NCBI GenBank assembly: GCA_903886275.1
Contig: CAISLN010000083.1
Coordinates: 97,795-161,794 of the forward strand
Source: an uncultured beta proteobacterium
GTDB taxonomy: Bacteria; Pseudomonadota; Gammaproteobacteria; Burkholderiales; Burkholderiaceae_C
Length of the DNA: 64,000 nt
Reading direction: 5' to 3'
Below the pieces are notes generated by a model. It was not told the DNA's origin and did no database searches. It worked only from the letters and a program-made list of their open reading frames with translations. A program made the translations under genes and the position numbers. Positions 46,574 through 55,035 of this stretch are shown in pieces; position 1 is the first letter of the stretch, and each line of letters starts with the position of its first letter.

Positions 46574-48331
46574 ATGCCACCTATCGCCCCCCCTGCGCAG
46601 CCCCCTCCCCTCATCAGGACTGGACGCCCCGAAAAAGTGATGCTCGGCGAGGTGCTGGTACAGCAGCGAATCATCACTGCCGAGCAACTTCAGCATGCGC
46701 TCGACTTGCGGCGTTCCACCGGAAAAATGCTGGGCAGCTTGTTGATTCAATGCGGCTTCATCACCGAAGAGCAGTTGGCCAACGCACTGGCGCGGCAACT
46801 CAACATTCCCTTCGTCAACCTCAAAACATTCCCGTTTCGCGTCGATGTGGTGCGCTTGCTACCAGAGTCGGCGGCGCGGCGCTTTAGGGCGCTGGTGCTT
46901 GAAGACAAGGGCAGCACCCTGTTGGTGGCTTTGGCCGATCCGCTGGATTTGTTTGCTTTTGACGCCTTGTCGCGCCTGCTCAAACGCGCCATTTCCATCG
47001 CGGCGGTGCCCGAGAGCCAATTGGCTACCGCCTTTGACCGCCTCTACCGCCGCACCGAAGAAATCAGCGGACTCGCCCGCGAGCTGGAAAAAGACATAGG
47101 CGACGCGGTGGACTTTGGTGAACTCAGCGCCAGCGTCGGCATCGAGGGCGCGCCGGTGGTGCGCTTGCTGCAATCGCTGTTTGAAGACGCCATGCAAGTC
47201 GGGGCCTCCGACGTGCACATTGAGCCACAAGAAACCGGCCTGCAAATCAGGGTGCGGGTGGATGGCGTGCTGCAAATCCAAACCACGGCTGACAAGCGCA
47301 TTGGCGCTGCGCTGTCGCAGCGCCTCAAGCTGATGGCGGGCCTGGACATTTCCGAGAAGCGCTTGCCGCAAGACGGCCGTTTCAGCGTACGCCTGAAAGA
47401 CGAAACCATTGACGTGCGCATCTCCACCCTGCCCACTGCCTCTGGCGAATCCACCGTCATGCGGCTGCTCACCCAGGGCAAAGGCATGCGCAGCCTGGGT
47501 AGCCTGGGCATGCCCGAGCCCATGCTCAAGCGCTTCAGGGAATTGTTGGCCCGCAGCGCGGGACTGATTTTGGTGACCGGCCCCACCGGTTCCGGCAAGA
47601 CCACCACCCTGTATGCCGCGCTAACCGAGGTCAATGCCGCAGAGCTCAAGGTCATTACCGTCGAAGACCCGATTGAATACCGCTTGCCCAACATCACGCA
47701 GGTGCAAATCAACGAAAAGATCGACCTCACCTTTGCCCGCGTCTTGCGCTCCACCTTGCGCCAAGACCCCGATGTGATTTTGGTGGGAGAAATGCGCGAC
47801 GCCGAAACCGCAGAGATCGGCCTGCGGGCCGCCATTACCGGCCATATGGTGCTGTCGTCCCTGCACACGCGCGATGCCATCAGCACGCCGTTTCGGCTGC
47901 TCGACATGGGTGTGCCCCCGTTCATGACGGCCACCTCATTGCAGGCGGTGGTGGCCCAGCGCCTGGTACGCCTGAACTGTGCTGAATGTGCGGCACCGCA
48001 CGAACCCACCGCGCAAGAGCAGGCATGGCTGAGCGCAGTGTCCGAGAGTGATGCGCCCGTGCCCTGCATGCAGAGCTATGGCTGCAGCGCCTGCAATGGC
48101 ACCGGCTACAACGGGCGCCAAGGGGTATATGAAATGCTGGAGATGGACACCGTGCTGACCCAGGCCGCCTCGCGCGCCGACCCCGCCGCCTTCGTTCGGG
48201 CCGCACGCACCCGGATGAAGGGCCTCACGCTGGCGCACCATGCATTGGAACTGGTGCGCGCAGGGCGCACCTCGCTGCCCGAGGCCATGCGGGTTGGTTT
48301 TGATGTGGACGAACAGGATGAACACCTATGA
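46574..48331 (+). CDS. mshE: MSHA-type pilus assembly ATPase MshE (PilB/GspE family)
   Basis: A 585-residue hexameric ATPase powering pilus extension. The N-terminus holds two 24-residue MshEN motifs (23-46 and 52-75, 5-residue spacer). Motif I deviates from the c-di-GMP consensus: Met23 for Arg, Arg32 for Gly and Arg46 for Gln; motif II keeps Gly61 and Gln75 but has Met52 for Arg. The ATPase has GPTGSGKTTT (Walker A, 336-345), VEDPIEY (Asp box) and LVGEMRDAETAEIGLRAAITGH (Walker B and His box). CxxC pairs (CAEC, CSAC) suggest the usual zinc site. Its stop overlaps mshG. Confidence 0.93.
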   Translation: MPPIAPPAQPPPLIRTGRPEKVMLGEVLVQQRIITAEQLQHALDLRRSTGKMLGSLLIQCGFITEEQLANALARQLNIPFVNLKTFPFRVDVVRLLPESAARRFRALVLEDKGSTLLVALADPLDLFAFDALSRLLKRAISIAAVPESQLATAFDRLYRRTEEISGLARELEKDIGDAVDFGELSASVGIEGAPVVRLLQSLFEDAMQVGASDVHIEPQETGLQIRVRVDGVLQIQTTADKRIGAALSQRLKLMAGLDISEKRLPQDGRFSVRLKDETIDVRISTLPTASGESTVMRLLTQGKGMRSLGSLGMPEPMLKRFRELLARSAGLILVTGPTGSGKTTTLYAALTEVNAAELKVITVEDPIEYRLPNITQVQINEKIDLTFARVLRSTLRQDPDVILVGEMRDAETAEIGLRAAITGHMVLSSLHTRDAISTPFRLLDMGVPPFMTATSLQAVVAQRLVRLNCAECAAPHEPTAQEQAWLSAVSESDAPVPCMQSYGCSACNGTGYNGRQGVYEMLEMDTVLTQAASRADPAAFVRAARTRMKGLTLAHHALELVRAGRTSLPEAMRVGFDVDEQDEHL

Positions 48332-49566
48332 CGCTCTACGCCTGGCGTGGGCGCAACAGCCGGGGCGAGGCGGTTGCTGGACAACTCGAAGCGCCCTCCG
48401 AATGGGGTGCGGCCGATCAAATCAAGGCCATGGGTGTCGCGCCGGTCCACATCGCAGCCAAAGCAGCGCCCGCTGCAGCCACGCAAGAGAGCTGGTGGAC
48501 ACGCCTCAATCAAAAGCCCATCGTGGTGGACGACATACTGGTTTTTTCGCGCCAGATGTACACCCTCAACAAGGCCGGCGTACCCATACTGCGGGCCTTT
48601 GCCGGCCTACAGGCTTCGGCCACCAAGCCCGCCATGGCGGCCATGTACCAGGACATTCGCGAGGGCCTGGACCAGGGGCGCGAACTTTCGGTCTCCATGG
48701 CCAAGCACCCCGAGGCCTTTGGCCCCTTCTACATTGCCATGATGAAGGTCGGCGAAATGACAGGGCGCCTGACCGAGGTTTTTTTACGCCTCAACGAGCA
48801 CCTGGAATTTGAGCGCGATGTGCGCGAGCGCATCAAGCAAGCCATGCGTTACCCGATGTTTGTGATCGCCGCCATGGTCATTGCGGTGGTCATCCTCAAC
48901 ATCTTTGTGATTCCGGTGTTTGCCAAGGTGTTTGCCGGCTTTCATGCCGAGTTGCCGCTCATCACCCGTGGCTTGCTGGGATTTTCGGCTTGGATGATGG
49001 CCTGGTGGCCCATGCTGGCATTGCTGGCCGTGGGCACCACCCTGCTCACCCGCGCCTACCTGCGCACCACCAACGGACGCTACAACTGGGACGCACGCAA
49101 GCTCAAACTGCCCATTGTGGGCGACATTATTTTGAAGGCCACGCTGGCTCGCTTCGCCCGCAGCTTTGCCTTGTCCAGCCAAAGCGGCGTGCCCCTGGTG
49201 CAGGCGCTCACCGTGGTGGCGCAAACCGTGGACAACGCCTTTATAGGCAGCCGCATCGACCAAATGCGCGACGGCATCGAGCGCGGCGAAAGCATCACGC
49301 GCTGCGCCCAGGCCTGCGGCATCTTCACCCCTGTGGTGATGCAAATGATCGACGTGGGCGAAGAAACCGGCGAGCTCGACAACCTGATGTTTGAGATCGC
49401 CAGCATGTACGAGCGCGAAACCGACTACAGCATCAAAGGCCTGTCGGCCGCTATCGAGCCCCTGCTTCTGGCCGTCATTGGCGTGCTGGTGCTGTTGCTC
49501 GCCTTGGGCGTTTTCTTGCCTCTGTGGGACCTGGGCGCGGCCGCCATGGGCAAGGGCGGAGGCTAA
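48328..49566 (+). CDS. mshG: pilus inner-membrane platform protein MshG (PilC/GspF family)
   Basis: A 412-residue polytopic protein, the inner-membrane platform that couples the ATPase to pilin insertion. Two GspF domains each start with a hydrophilic hairpin (FSRQMYTLNKAGVPILRAF and FARSFALSSQSGVPLVQAL) and are followed by transmembrane segments, ending in LLLAVIGVLVLLLALGVFLPL. The start overlaps mshE by ATGA. Length fits the family (~405). Confidence 0.95.
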   Translation: MTLYAWRGRNSRGEAVAGQLEAPSEWGAADQIKAMGVAPVHIAAKAAPAAATQESWWTRLNQKPIVVDDILVFSRQMYTLNKAGVPILRAFAGLQASATKPAMAAMYQDIREGLDQGRELSVSMAKHPEAFGPFYIAMMKVGEMTGRLTEVFLRLNEHLEFERDVRERIKQAMRYPMFVIAAMVIAVVILNIFVIPVFAKVFAGFHAELPLITRGLLGFSAWMMAWWPMLALLAVGTTLLTRAYLRTTNGRYNWDARKLKLPIVGDIILKATLARFARSFALSSQSGVPLVQALTVVAQTVDNAFIGSRIDQMRDGIERGESITRCAQACGIFTPVVMQMIDVGEETGELDNLMFEIASMYERETDYSIKGLSAAIEPLLLAVIGVLVLLLALGVFLPLWDLGAAAMGKGGG

Positions 49567-49568
49567 GC

Positions 49569-50072
49569 ATGGCCTCCCAGGCACCCAAGGTCCGCAAGGT
49601 GTCGGCCACCCTGCGCCTGGTGGAGTGGTCGGTACTGGCGGCCGTGGTGCTGGTGCTGCTGCAGGTCTTAAGCTGGCAAATGCGCAAGCTGCAAGCGCAA
49701 GCCGAGCGGGTCACCGTGCAAACCACGCTAAGCGCCCTGCGCACCGCGCTGGTCATCCACTACATGCAGCACACCGCAGCAGCCCCAAAAAACCCGGCAC
49801 TGGTGCAGCAAAGCAACCCCTTTGAGTTGCTGGAGCAACGCCCCGCCAACTACCTCGGCCCCATGAGCGCGCAGCAAGCCACCAGCGCCGCACCCGGCAG
49901 CTGGCTGTTTGAACCCGATTGTGTGTGCGTGGGCTACACCCCCATCAACCCCCAACGGTTTACAAGCCCCAGCGGCAGCCCCATGCTTTGGTATGGCGTG
50001 CAGTCCGACGCCGTGCCACCGCAACTCACCGCCAAGGAAGACTACCGCTGGCAAGACCAGCCGCTGAACTAA
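49569..50072 (+). CDS. mshF: MshF-like bitopic pilus biogenesis protein
   Basis: A 167-residue protein with one N-terminal membrane helix (LVEWSVLAAVVLVLLQVLSW, about 16-35). An amphipathic helix follows, then a periplasmic part (HYMQHTAAAPKNPALVQQSNPF and two neighbouring Cys in FEPDCVCVGY). It begins 3 bases after mshG. Its position between mshG and the pilin matches mshF of Vibrio. Sequence support is only topological, so the name rests mainly on position. Confidence 0.7.
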   Translation: MASQAPKVRKVSATLRLVEWSVLAAVVLVLLQVLSWQMRKLQAQAERVTVQTTLSALRTALVIHYMQHTAAAPKNPALVQQSNPFELLEQRPANYLGPMSAQQATSAAPGSWLFEPDCVCVGYTPINPQRFTSPSGSPMLWYGVQSDAVPPQLTAKEDYRWQDQPLN

Positions 50073-50292
50073 GGCGCCCCAAACCCACCTAAGCGCCAAA
50101 CTGCGTCAGTTTTACCTTACTTATTGGTCGATGGCTGCGATCAGACTACCGGTATATAGGTAGCAGATGCCACCTAAATCGCTAGCCCCTCTTCAAGGCC
50201 TGGTTTATAGCCCTAGACTCGGCGCATACCGACTCTTAACTTGCGCGCTGTGTGCCTCACAGAGTTTGGTTGGAATTTTGTTGAGGTGAAAT
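50073..50292 (+). promoter_or_regulatory. pilin leader, probable promoter region
   Basis: This 220-base gap between mshF and the pilin gene is less GC-rich than its surroundings. An independent promoter for an abundant pilin is expected. I could not point to a clear sigma-70 or sigma-54 site; the ribosome-binding site is GAGGTG just ahead of the ATG at 50293. Confidence 0.35.
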
Positions 50293-50709
50293 ATGAAAAA
50301 TACACAAGCCGGTTTTACGATGATCGAGTTGGTGATGGTCATTGTGATCATGGGCATTTTGGCGGCCGTGGCCCTGCCCAAGTTCACAAGCCTGAGTGCG
50401 GCAGCACAAACGGCTGCTGCTCAGGGCGCCGCAGGCGCGCTGTCCACCGCTTCCATGATTAACTATGCCTCGTACTTGGTAAATCCTACTGCCACGAACG
50501 TCGTGCACTTAACCGGTGCAACTGCAGGATTACTGTTAATTGGCGGCACTGGTGGTAGCAACATGGGTACTTGGGATGCAACCAAATTCGTGATAGGCAC
50601 AGACGCCACCTGTGCAGCGGCAGTGGTTGGAACTTCGTTGCCTGTAATAGTAAATTACGTTGGCGCAACAGGCAGCTCGGCGACCGCCACCATCATCTGC
50701 ACCGGCTAA
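50293..50709 (+). CDS. mshA: MSHA-type major pilin (type IV prepilin)
   Basis: A 138-residue prepilin. The short basic leader MKNTQAG is cut before Phe8 in GFTMIELVMVIVIMGILAAVALP, the prepilin-peptidase site with Glu at position +5 and a long hydrophobic helix. The C-terminal part has two Cys (GTDATCAAAV and IICTG) that can form the pilin disulphide loop. The globular domain is Thr/Gly/Ala-rich. The codon use is visibly AT-richer than the flanks. It could equally be called mshB; a strong terminator directly after suggests high expression. Confidence 0.88.
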   Translation: MKNTQAGFTMIELVMVIVIMGILAAVALPKFTSLSAAAQTAAAQGAAGALSTASMINYASYLVNPTATNVVHLTGATAGLLLIGGTGGSNMGTWDATKFVIGTDATCAAAVVGTSLPVIVNYVGATGSSATATIICTG

Positions 50710-50722
50710 TTGACATTGACCC

Positions 50723-50757
50723 ATGGCGCTGCCGTTTCACGGTCAGCGCCATTTTTT
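50723..50757 (+). terminator. Rho-independent terminator of the pilin gene
   Basis: ATGGCGCTG at 50723-50731 pairs with CAGCGCCAT at 50744-50752. The stem is extended inward by CCGT/ACGG with one bulged T, and is followed by a T run to 50757. It lies 13 bases after the pilin stop and separates it from the following genes. Confidence 0.93.
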
Positions 50758-50772
50758 CGCTTGGAAAACCGC

Positions 50773-51057
50773 ATGAGCAAATCAACCGACGCCGCACTGG
50801 CCCTGGCCGAAGCGTTTTTTCGCGCCGCACCCTCTGACAAAAAGAAACGCCTGAGCGAGACCGCTTGGGCCATCGCGCTGCAAAAGTTTCAGCGCGAGGC
50901 CATTGCCATACGCCAGCGCCTAGGCCTGGGCTTTTTGAGCCGCGCCCTTACCGCCTACCACTTTCAGCGCCGCCTGCTGGCCGCGGGCTACGCCCCCGAC
51001 ACCGTGCGCAAGGTGGTTTTTTCCCTGGTGCTGAGTTCTTTCTCCAACAAACCATGA
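50773..51057 (+). CDS. 94-residue protein of unknown function
   Basis: A small helical, basic protein starting MSKSTDAALALAEAFF. It has charged helices (SDKKKRLSETAWAIALQKFQ) and a C-terminal FLSRALTAYHFQRRLLAAGYAP. No signal peptide, membrane helix or Cys is seen. The terminator just before it means it needs its own promoter or read-through. Its stop overlaps the methyltransferase start (ATGA), so the two are probably co-translated. No family is recognised. Confidence 0.6.
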   Translation: MSKSTDAALALAEAFFRAAPSDKKKRLSETAWAIALQKFQREAIAIRQRLGLGFLSRALTAYHFQRRLLAAGYAPDTVRKVVFSLVLSSFSNKP

Positions 51058-51779
51058 GCCTGCTCCGTCAAGGCCTGAACCAGCTGGCCGAGCGCTGGCT
51101 GTTGCGCTTTCGCCTGCGCCACGAACTCCATACCCCATCCGCATCAGCCCAGCCAGAGGCCGCGCAGAACGAGCGGGTGCTGCTGCATGTGGGCTGCGGC
51201 CCGACCAGCATAGACCAGATCCCCCTGGCTGGCTTTAGGCAGGCGGATTGGAACGAAATCCGGCTCGACGCCGACGAGAGCGTCCACCCCGACCTGACCG
51301 GCTCCATGGTGCGCATGACGGCGGTGGCCGATGGCCTGGCCGATGCCGTCTACTCCTCGCACAATATTGAACACCTCCATTCGCATGAGGTGCCGCTGGC
51401 GCTGGCCGAATTTTTGCGCGTGCTCAAACCCGATGGCTTTGTCGTCATCACCTGCCCGGACGCGCAGGCTGCAGCGCAAATGGTTGCCGAAGACCGGATG
51501 TATGAGATCGCTTATGAATCGGCTGCGGGGCCCATCACCTACTTTGACATTCTTTACGGCTACCGGCCTTATGTGGCCAACAACCCGCAGTGGATGGCGC
51601 ACCACTGCTGCTTTACCCTGAGCACCCTGATGGCTGTGCTGGTTGAGGCCGGTTTTGCCGTGGTGCAAGGTGCACGCCGGCCCGCTGCCTTTGATCTGTG
51701 GGTGCTGGCCAGCAAGTCACAGCGCAGCCCCGAGGACATGGCCGCCTTGGCGCAAGACTATTTGCTGCCAAGCGCTTGA
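51054..51779 (+). CDS. SAM-dependent methyltransferase (class I)
   Basis: A 241-residue protein with the Rossmann-fold methyltransferase pattern: LLHVGCGPTSIDQIPLAGF (motif I, GxG SAM loop), DADESVHPDL (acidic end of strand 2), and DAVYSSHNIEHLHSHEVPLALAEFLRVLKPDGFVVITCPD, which is typical of Methyltransf_11/25-type enzymes acting on small molecules or sugars. It is coupled to the gene before it and overlaps or abuts the TPR-glycosyltransferase gene. Its location by a pilin suggests modification of a surface structure, but the substrate is unknown. Confidence 0.85.
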   Translation: MSLLRQGLNQLAERWLLRFRLRHELHTPSASAQPEAAQNERVLLHVGCGPTSIDQIPLAGFRQADWNEIRLDADESVHPDLTGSMVRMTAVADGLADAVYSSHNIEHLHSHEVPLALAEFLRVLKPDGFVVITCPDAQAAAQMVAEDRMYEIAYESAAGPITYFDILYGYRPYVANNPQWMAHHCCFTLSTLMAVLVEAGFAVVQGARRPAAFDLWVLASKSQRSPEDMAALAQDYLLPSA

Positions 51780-51789
51780 ACGGCCCCCA

Positions 51790-53985
51790 TTGCTGCTGCA
51801 AAAACTGAACCGTTGGGTGGTGCGCTGGCTGGAGCGCCAAGGGCTGGGTGGCGTGGCCGACACGCTGGACCAGCATGCCGCCGCTAGCGGCGATGGGGAA
51901 GCGCTGCACGACCTGGCCCGCCGGGCGCTGGGCCGGGGCGAGACGCTGGCGGCCATTGCCCATTTGGGCCAGGCCATTGCCCTGGCGCCAGAGGATGCCA
52001 GCCTGCTGTGCAGCCTGGGCGCCGCCTACCGCCAAGACAACCGCTTCGAGGCCGCACGCCTGGCCTACTTGCAGGCGCTGTCGCTCAAGCCGGGTGACGC
52101 AAAAGTGCTGTGCAATCTGGGCGAATGGTGCATTGCCCAGAACCAGAGCGCCGAAGCCTTGGACTGGTTCGAGCGCGCACTCAGCAGTTCGCCCCGCCTG
52201 TTTGAGGCCAGGCTCAACAAGACCGCCGCCCTGTTTGAACTGGCCCGCTACGAAGAGGCGCGGCTGCTGGCCGAACAACTGGCGTTAGACGAACCCCTGC
52301 GCGCCGAGGCCTTCCTGAACCTGGGCAATGTGCTGGTGCACACCGGCAAGAGCAAGCGCGGCATCCTGCAATACAAAAAGGCCCTGGAGCTGCAACCGGG
52401 CTATGCCGAGGCGCATTTCAACCTGGCCACGCTCTTGGGTTCGCGCGCCGATTTGGCACAGACCATTGGCTACCTGGAGCAACGCATCAAAGAGCAGGGC
52501 GACAGCGTGCAAAACCTGGGCCTATTGGCCGCAGCCGAGCAGGCCGCCGGGCATTTGGGCAAGTCCGAAGCCCTGTGCCGGCGCATTTTGGCGCGCCAGC
52601 CCGACAACCTCACCGCCCTGATTACGCTGGGCAGTTGCTTGGACGGCGGTGGCGACGCGGCGGCGGCGCTGCCGCTCTACGAGCGCGTGCTGGCCCTGGA
52701 CCCCAGCCAATGGGCCATGGGCTCCAATGTGCTGTTTGAGTTGAACAATGTCTCAACCCTGGGGCGCGATGGAGTTTTTGAGCGGCATTGCGCTTGGGGC
52801 CGCCAAGTGGAGGGGATGCTGCCCCCGCCGGCCCTGTTTGAAGGGCGGGGGCGAGACCCTGCGCGCAAGCTGCGCATTGGCTATGTGTCGGGCGACTTCT
52901 GCGCCCATCCGGTGGGTTTTTTGCTGCGCGACATCTTGCGCCACCGCGATGCCAAAGAATTTTCTGTGCATTGCTACTCCATGCTGATTCGCCCCGAAGA
53001 GGCCCTGCCCGAGCTGCGCGAGGCGGCCGACAGCTGGGACGACATTTTCTTTTTAGACGACAGTGAACTCGACGCGCTGATTCGCAAGGCCGAGATTGAT
53101 ATTTTGGTGGACCTCTCGGGCCACACTGCCTTTCACCGCTTGGCGGTGTTTGCGCGAAAACCGGCCCCGGTGCAGGCCGAGTGGATTGGCTACTTTCACT
53201 CCACCGGCCTGCGCAGCATCGACTACTTCATCACCGACCCGGCCACCACACCGCAAGGCAGTGGGCAGCGGTTTTCCGAGACACCGGTGTATTTGCCGCA
53301 CACGCGCTTTTGCTATAGCCCGCCCGACTATGCCCCGGCAGTGGCCGCATCACCAGTGCAGACGCAGGGCGCCATCACCTTTGGCTCCTTCAACCGCCTG
53401 CCCAAGGTGACCGATGCGGTGCTGGCCGCCTGGTGCCAGATTTTGCTGGCGCTGCCGCAAAGCCGCCTGGTTGTGAAGTCAGGCGCCTTGTCCGACGAGC
53501 AGGTTCGCACGCGCTTGCTGGCACGCTTTGCGCAACAGGGCATCGCCAAAGACCGGCTCTATGTGCGCGAAGGCTCCTCGCACCAAGAGATGCTGGCCGA
53601 GTACGGCGAGATCGACATTGCGCTCGACACCTTCCCGTTTAACGGCGGCATGACCACGCTGGAGGCGCTGTGGATGGGCGTGCCGGTGGTGACCATTGCG
53701 GGCGACACGGTGGTGTCGCGCCAGACCCTCTCGGCCCTGGCCAATATCGGCCTGGCCGAGACGCTGGCCTTTGCCAATGTGGAGGCCTATGTGGCAGGCG
53801 CCATTGCCTTGGCACAGGACACAGAGCGCCTGGCCGACCTGCGCAGCCAGATGCGAGCGCGCATGCAGGCCAGCCCGCTGCGCCAATCCGAGACCTTTAG
53901 CCGCGACCTCGAAGCCCTGTACCGCCGCATGTGGCAGGCCTGGTGCCGGGGCGAGAAGCTTGAGTGCATAGCACTCAAAAGCTGA
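51790..53985 (+). CDS. TPR + O-GlcNAc-transferase-like (GT41/SPINDLY) protein
   Basis: About 731 residues: TPR repeats over ~60-330 (LCSLGAAYRQDNRFEAARLAYLQAL and similar), then a GT41 catalytic domain with LRIGYVSGDFCAHPVGFLL, ILVDLSGHTAFHRLAVFARKPAPVQ and FPFNGGMTTLEALWMGVPVVT. The His in the SGDFCAHPVG loop and the donor-binding region are present. GT41 enzymes add GlcNAc (or fucose) to Ser/Thr of proteins. Next to a pilin, a pilin or flagellin substrate is plausible but not shown. The start is unclear: no ATG exists near the upstream stop, and TTG at 51790 is the best guess. Confidence 0.85.
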   Translation: MLLQKLNRWVVRWLERQGLGGVADTLDQHAAASGDGEALHDLARRALGRGETLAAIAHLGQAIALAPEDASLLCSLGAAYRQDNRFEAARLAYLQALSLKPGDAKVLCNLGEWCIAQNQSAEALDWFERALSSSPRLFEARLNKTAALFELARYEEARLLAEQLALDEPLRAEAFLNLGNVLVHTGKSKRGILQYKKALELQPGYAEAHFNLATLLGSRADLAQTIGYLEQRIKEQGDSVQNLGLLAAAEQAAGHLGKSEALCRRILARQPDNLTALITLGSCLDGGGDAAAALPLYERVLALDPSQWAMGSNVLFELNNVSTLGRDGVFERHCAWGRQVEGMLPPPALFEGRGRDPARKLRIGYVSGDFCAHPVGFLLRDILRHRDAKEFSVHCYSMLIRPEEALPELREAADSWDDIFFLDDSELDALIRKAEIDILVDLSGHTAFHRLAVFARKPAPVQAEWIGYFHSTGLRSIDYFITDPATTPQGSGQRFSETPVYLPHTRFCYSPPDYAPAVAASPVQTQGAITFGSFNRLPKVTDAVLAAWCQILLALPQSRLVVKSGALSDEQVRTRLLARFAQQGIAKDRLYVREGSSHQEMLAEYGEIDIALDTFPFNGGMTTLEALWMGVPVVTIAGDTVVSRQTLSALANIGLAETLAFANVEAYVAGAIALAQDTERLADLRSQMRARMQASPLRQSETFSRDLEALYRRMWQAWCRGEKLECIALKS

Positions 53986-54015
53986 CGGCTTAAGCGCCCT
54001 CTTCGCCAAGCAGCC

Positions 54016-55035
54016 CTAGCGCTCTGGCAAGTTGACACCCAACTGCTTCAAGTACGCCGTTACTTCGGGGCTGAGCACGCCGGCGGCGCGGGCCTTTTCG
54101 GCCAGCTCGGTGGCAGTGGCAATGTGACCCTGTGCCGCCAGCGACACCGCAGTTGCCAGCATCCAGCGCGGCTCATTGGGTCGCAACTTCAATGCCTGCA
54201 AGTAGGCCGCAGTGGATTCCTCGTAATGCCCCAGACGCTGCTCCGCGTTGCCTCTGAGGGCCCACACATCGGCAGCACCCGACAAGGCGGGCTCCAAACG
54301 TTTGAGCAGTGCCAGCGACTCGTTGATCTGTCCTTCGGCCAACTGCATGCGGGCCAGCTCGCGCGCCAGTGGCACCAGCACCGGGCTCTTGCCAGTCGCC
54401 GCGCCGTTGTCCTGCTCGGCGACCACCAGCGTTTCGCGCAGCAATTCGATCGCGGCATCGCGCGAACCCAGTCGCCACAGATTTTGTGCGTGCGACAGCA
54501 GTTCCAGTGCAGCCAACCGGCGCGGCACTGCGGCAGCCGCTGGAGCTGCTGGGACCGCAGGAGCCGCGGGCGCTGGACTTTGCGGTGCGACCCGAGCAGC
54601 AGCCGGCACGCTGGCGGGGCTCTCAGGTTTAGGCACCGCGCCCAAGCGGGGGGCCAGCGCGCTGCCCATGGAATCTGGCACCGGTTTGGCGTGCTGCACC
54701 GGCAACTGCGGTGGCGCAACGGCAGCGGGCACATGGGCCAGGGGCGCCACCCATGGCAAGGCACTGGGCGGGGGAGCGGACACTGCCATGACGGCTTGCG
54801 GCTGCTCTGCTTTGCGTGGTGCCGCTGCGGACTTATAAAAATGCCACGCAACGGCACTGCACAGCAGCAGCATCGCCAAGCCCACCGGCCAGCGCCAGGC
54901 CGCCTGCAAACCACTGGTGGGCGCAGGCGCAAGCAGGGCCCCCATGAACATGTCCGATCGCAATGCCTGTTCCGGATTCGGGGCGGCCGCATGCCGGCTG
55001 TCCAGATCGCGCAGCATTTTGTTGATCACACTCAC
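54016..55035 (-). CDS. mshN: MSHA biogenesis protein MshN-like (TPR)
   Basis: A 339-residue bitopic protein. Residues 1-12 read VSVINKMLRDLD, the usual MshN opening, from a GTG start at 55035 that overlaps the mshM stop. One membrane helix lies near 50-70 (WPVGLAMLLLCSAVAWHFY), followed by a Pro/Ala-rich linker and C-terminal TPRs (ELLSHAQNLWRLGSRDAAIEL, AEQRLGHYEESTAAYLQAL). It converges on the glycosyltransferase gene with a 30-base gap and no clear terminator. Confidence 0.85.
   Translation of the reverse strand: MSVINKMLRDLDSRHAAAPNPEQALRSDMFMGALLAPAPTSGLQAAWRWPVGLAMLLLCSAVAWHFYKSAAAPRKAEQPQAVMAVSAPPPSALPWVAPLAHVPAAVAPPQLPVQHAKPVPDSMGSALAPRLGAVPKPESPASVPAAARVAPQSPAPAAPAVPAAPAAAAVPRRLAALELLSHAQNLWRLGSRDAAIELLRETLVVAEQDNGAATGKSPVLVPLARELARMQLAEGQINESLALLKRLEPALSGAADVWALRGNAEQRLGHYEESTAAYLQALKLRPNEPRWMLATAVSLAAQGHIATATELAEKARAAGVLSPEVTAYLKQLGVNLPER

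Noticed and set aside
50270..50290. GG-N10-G-like pattern near the pilin start as a sigma-54 promoter
   Set aside because: The -12 GC is missing and the site would lie within about 15 bases of the start codon, overlapping the ribosome-binding site.
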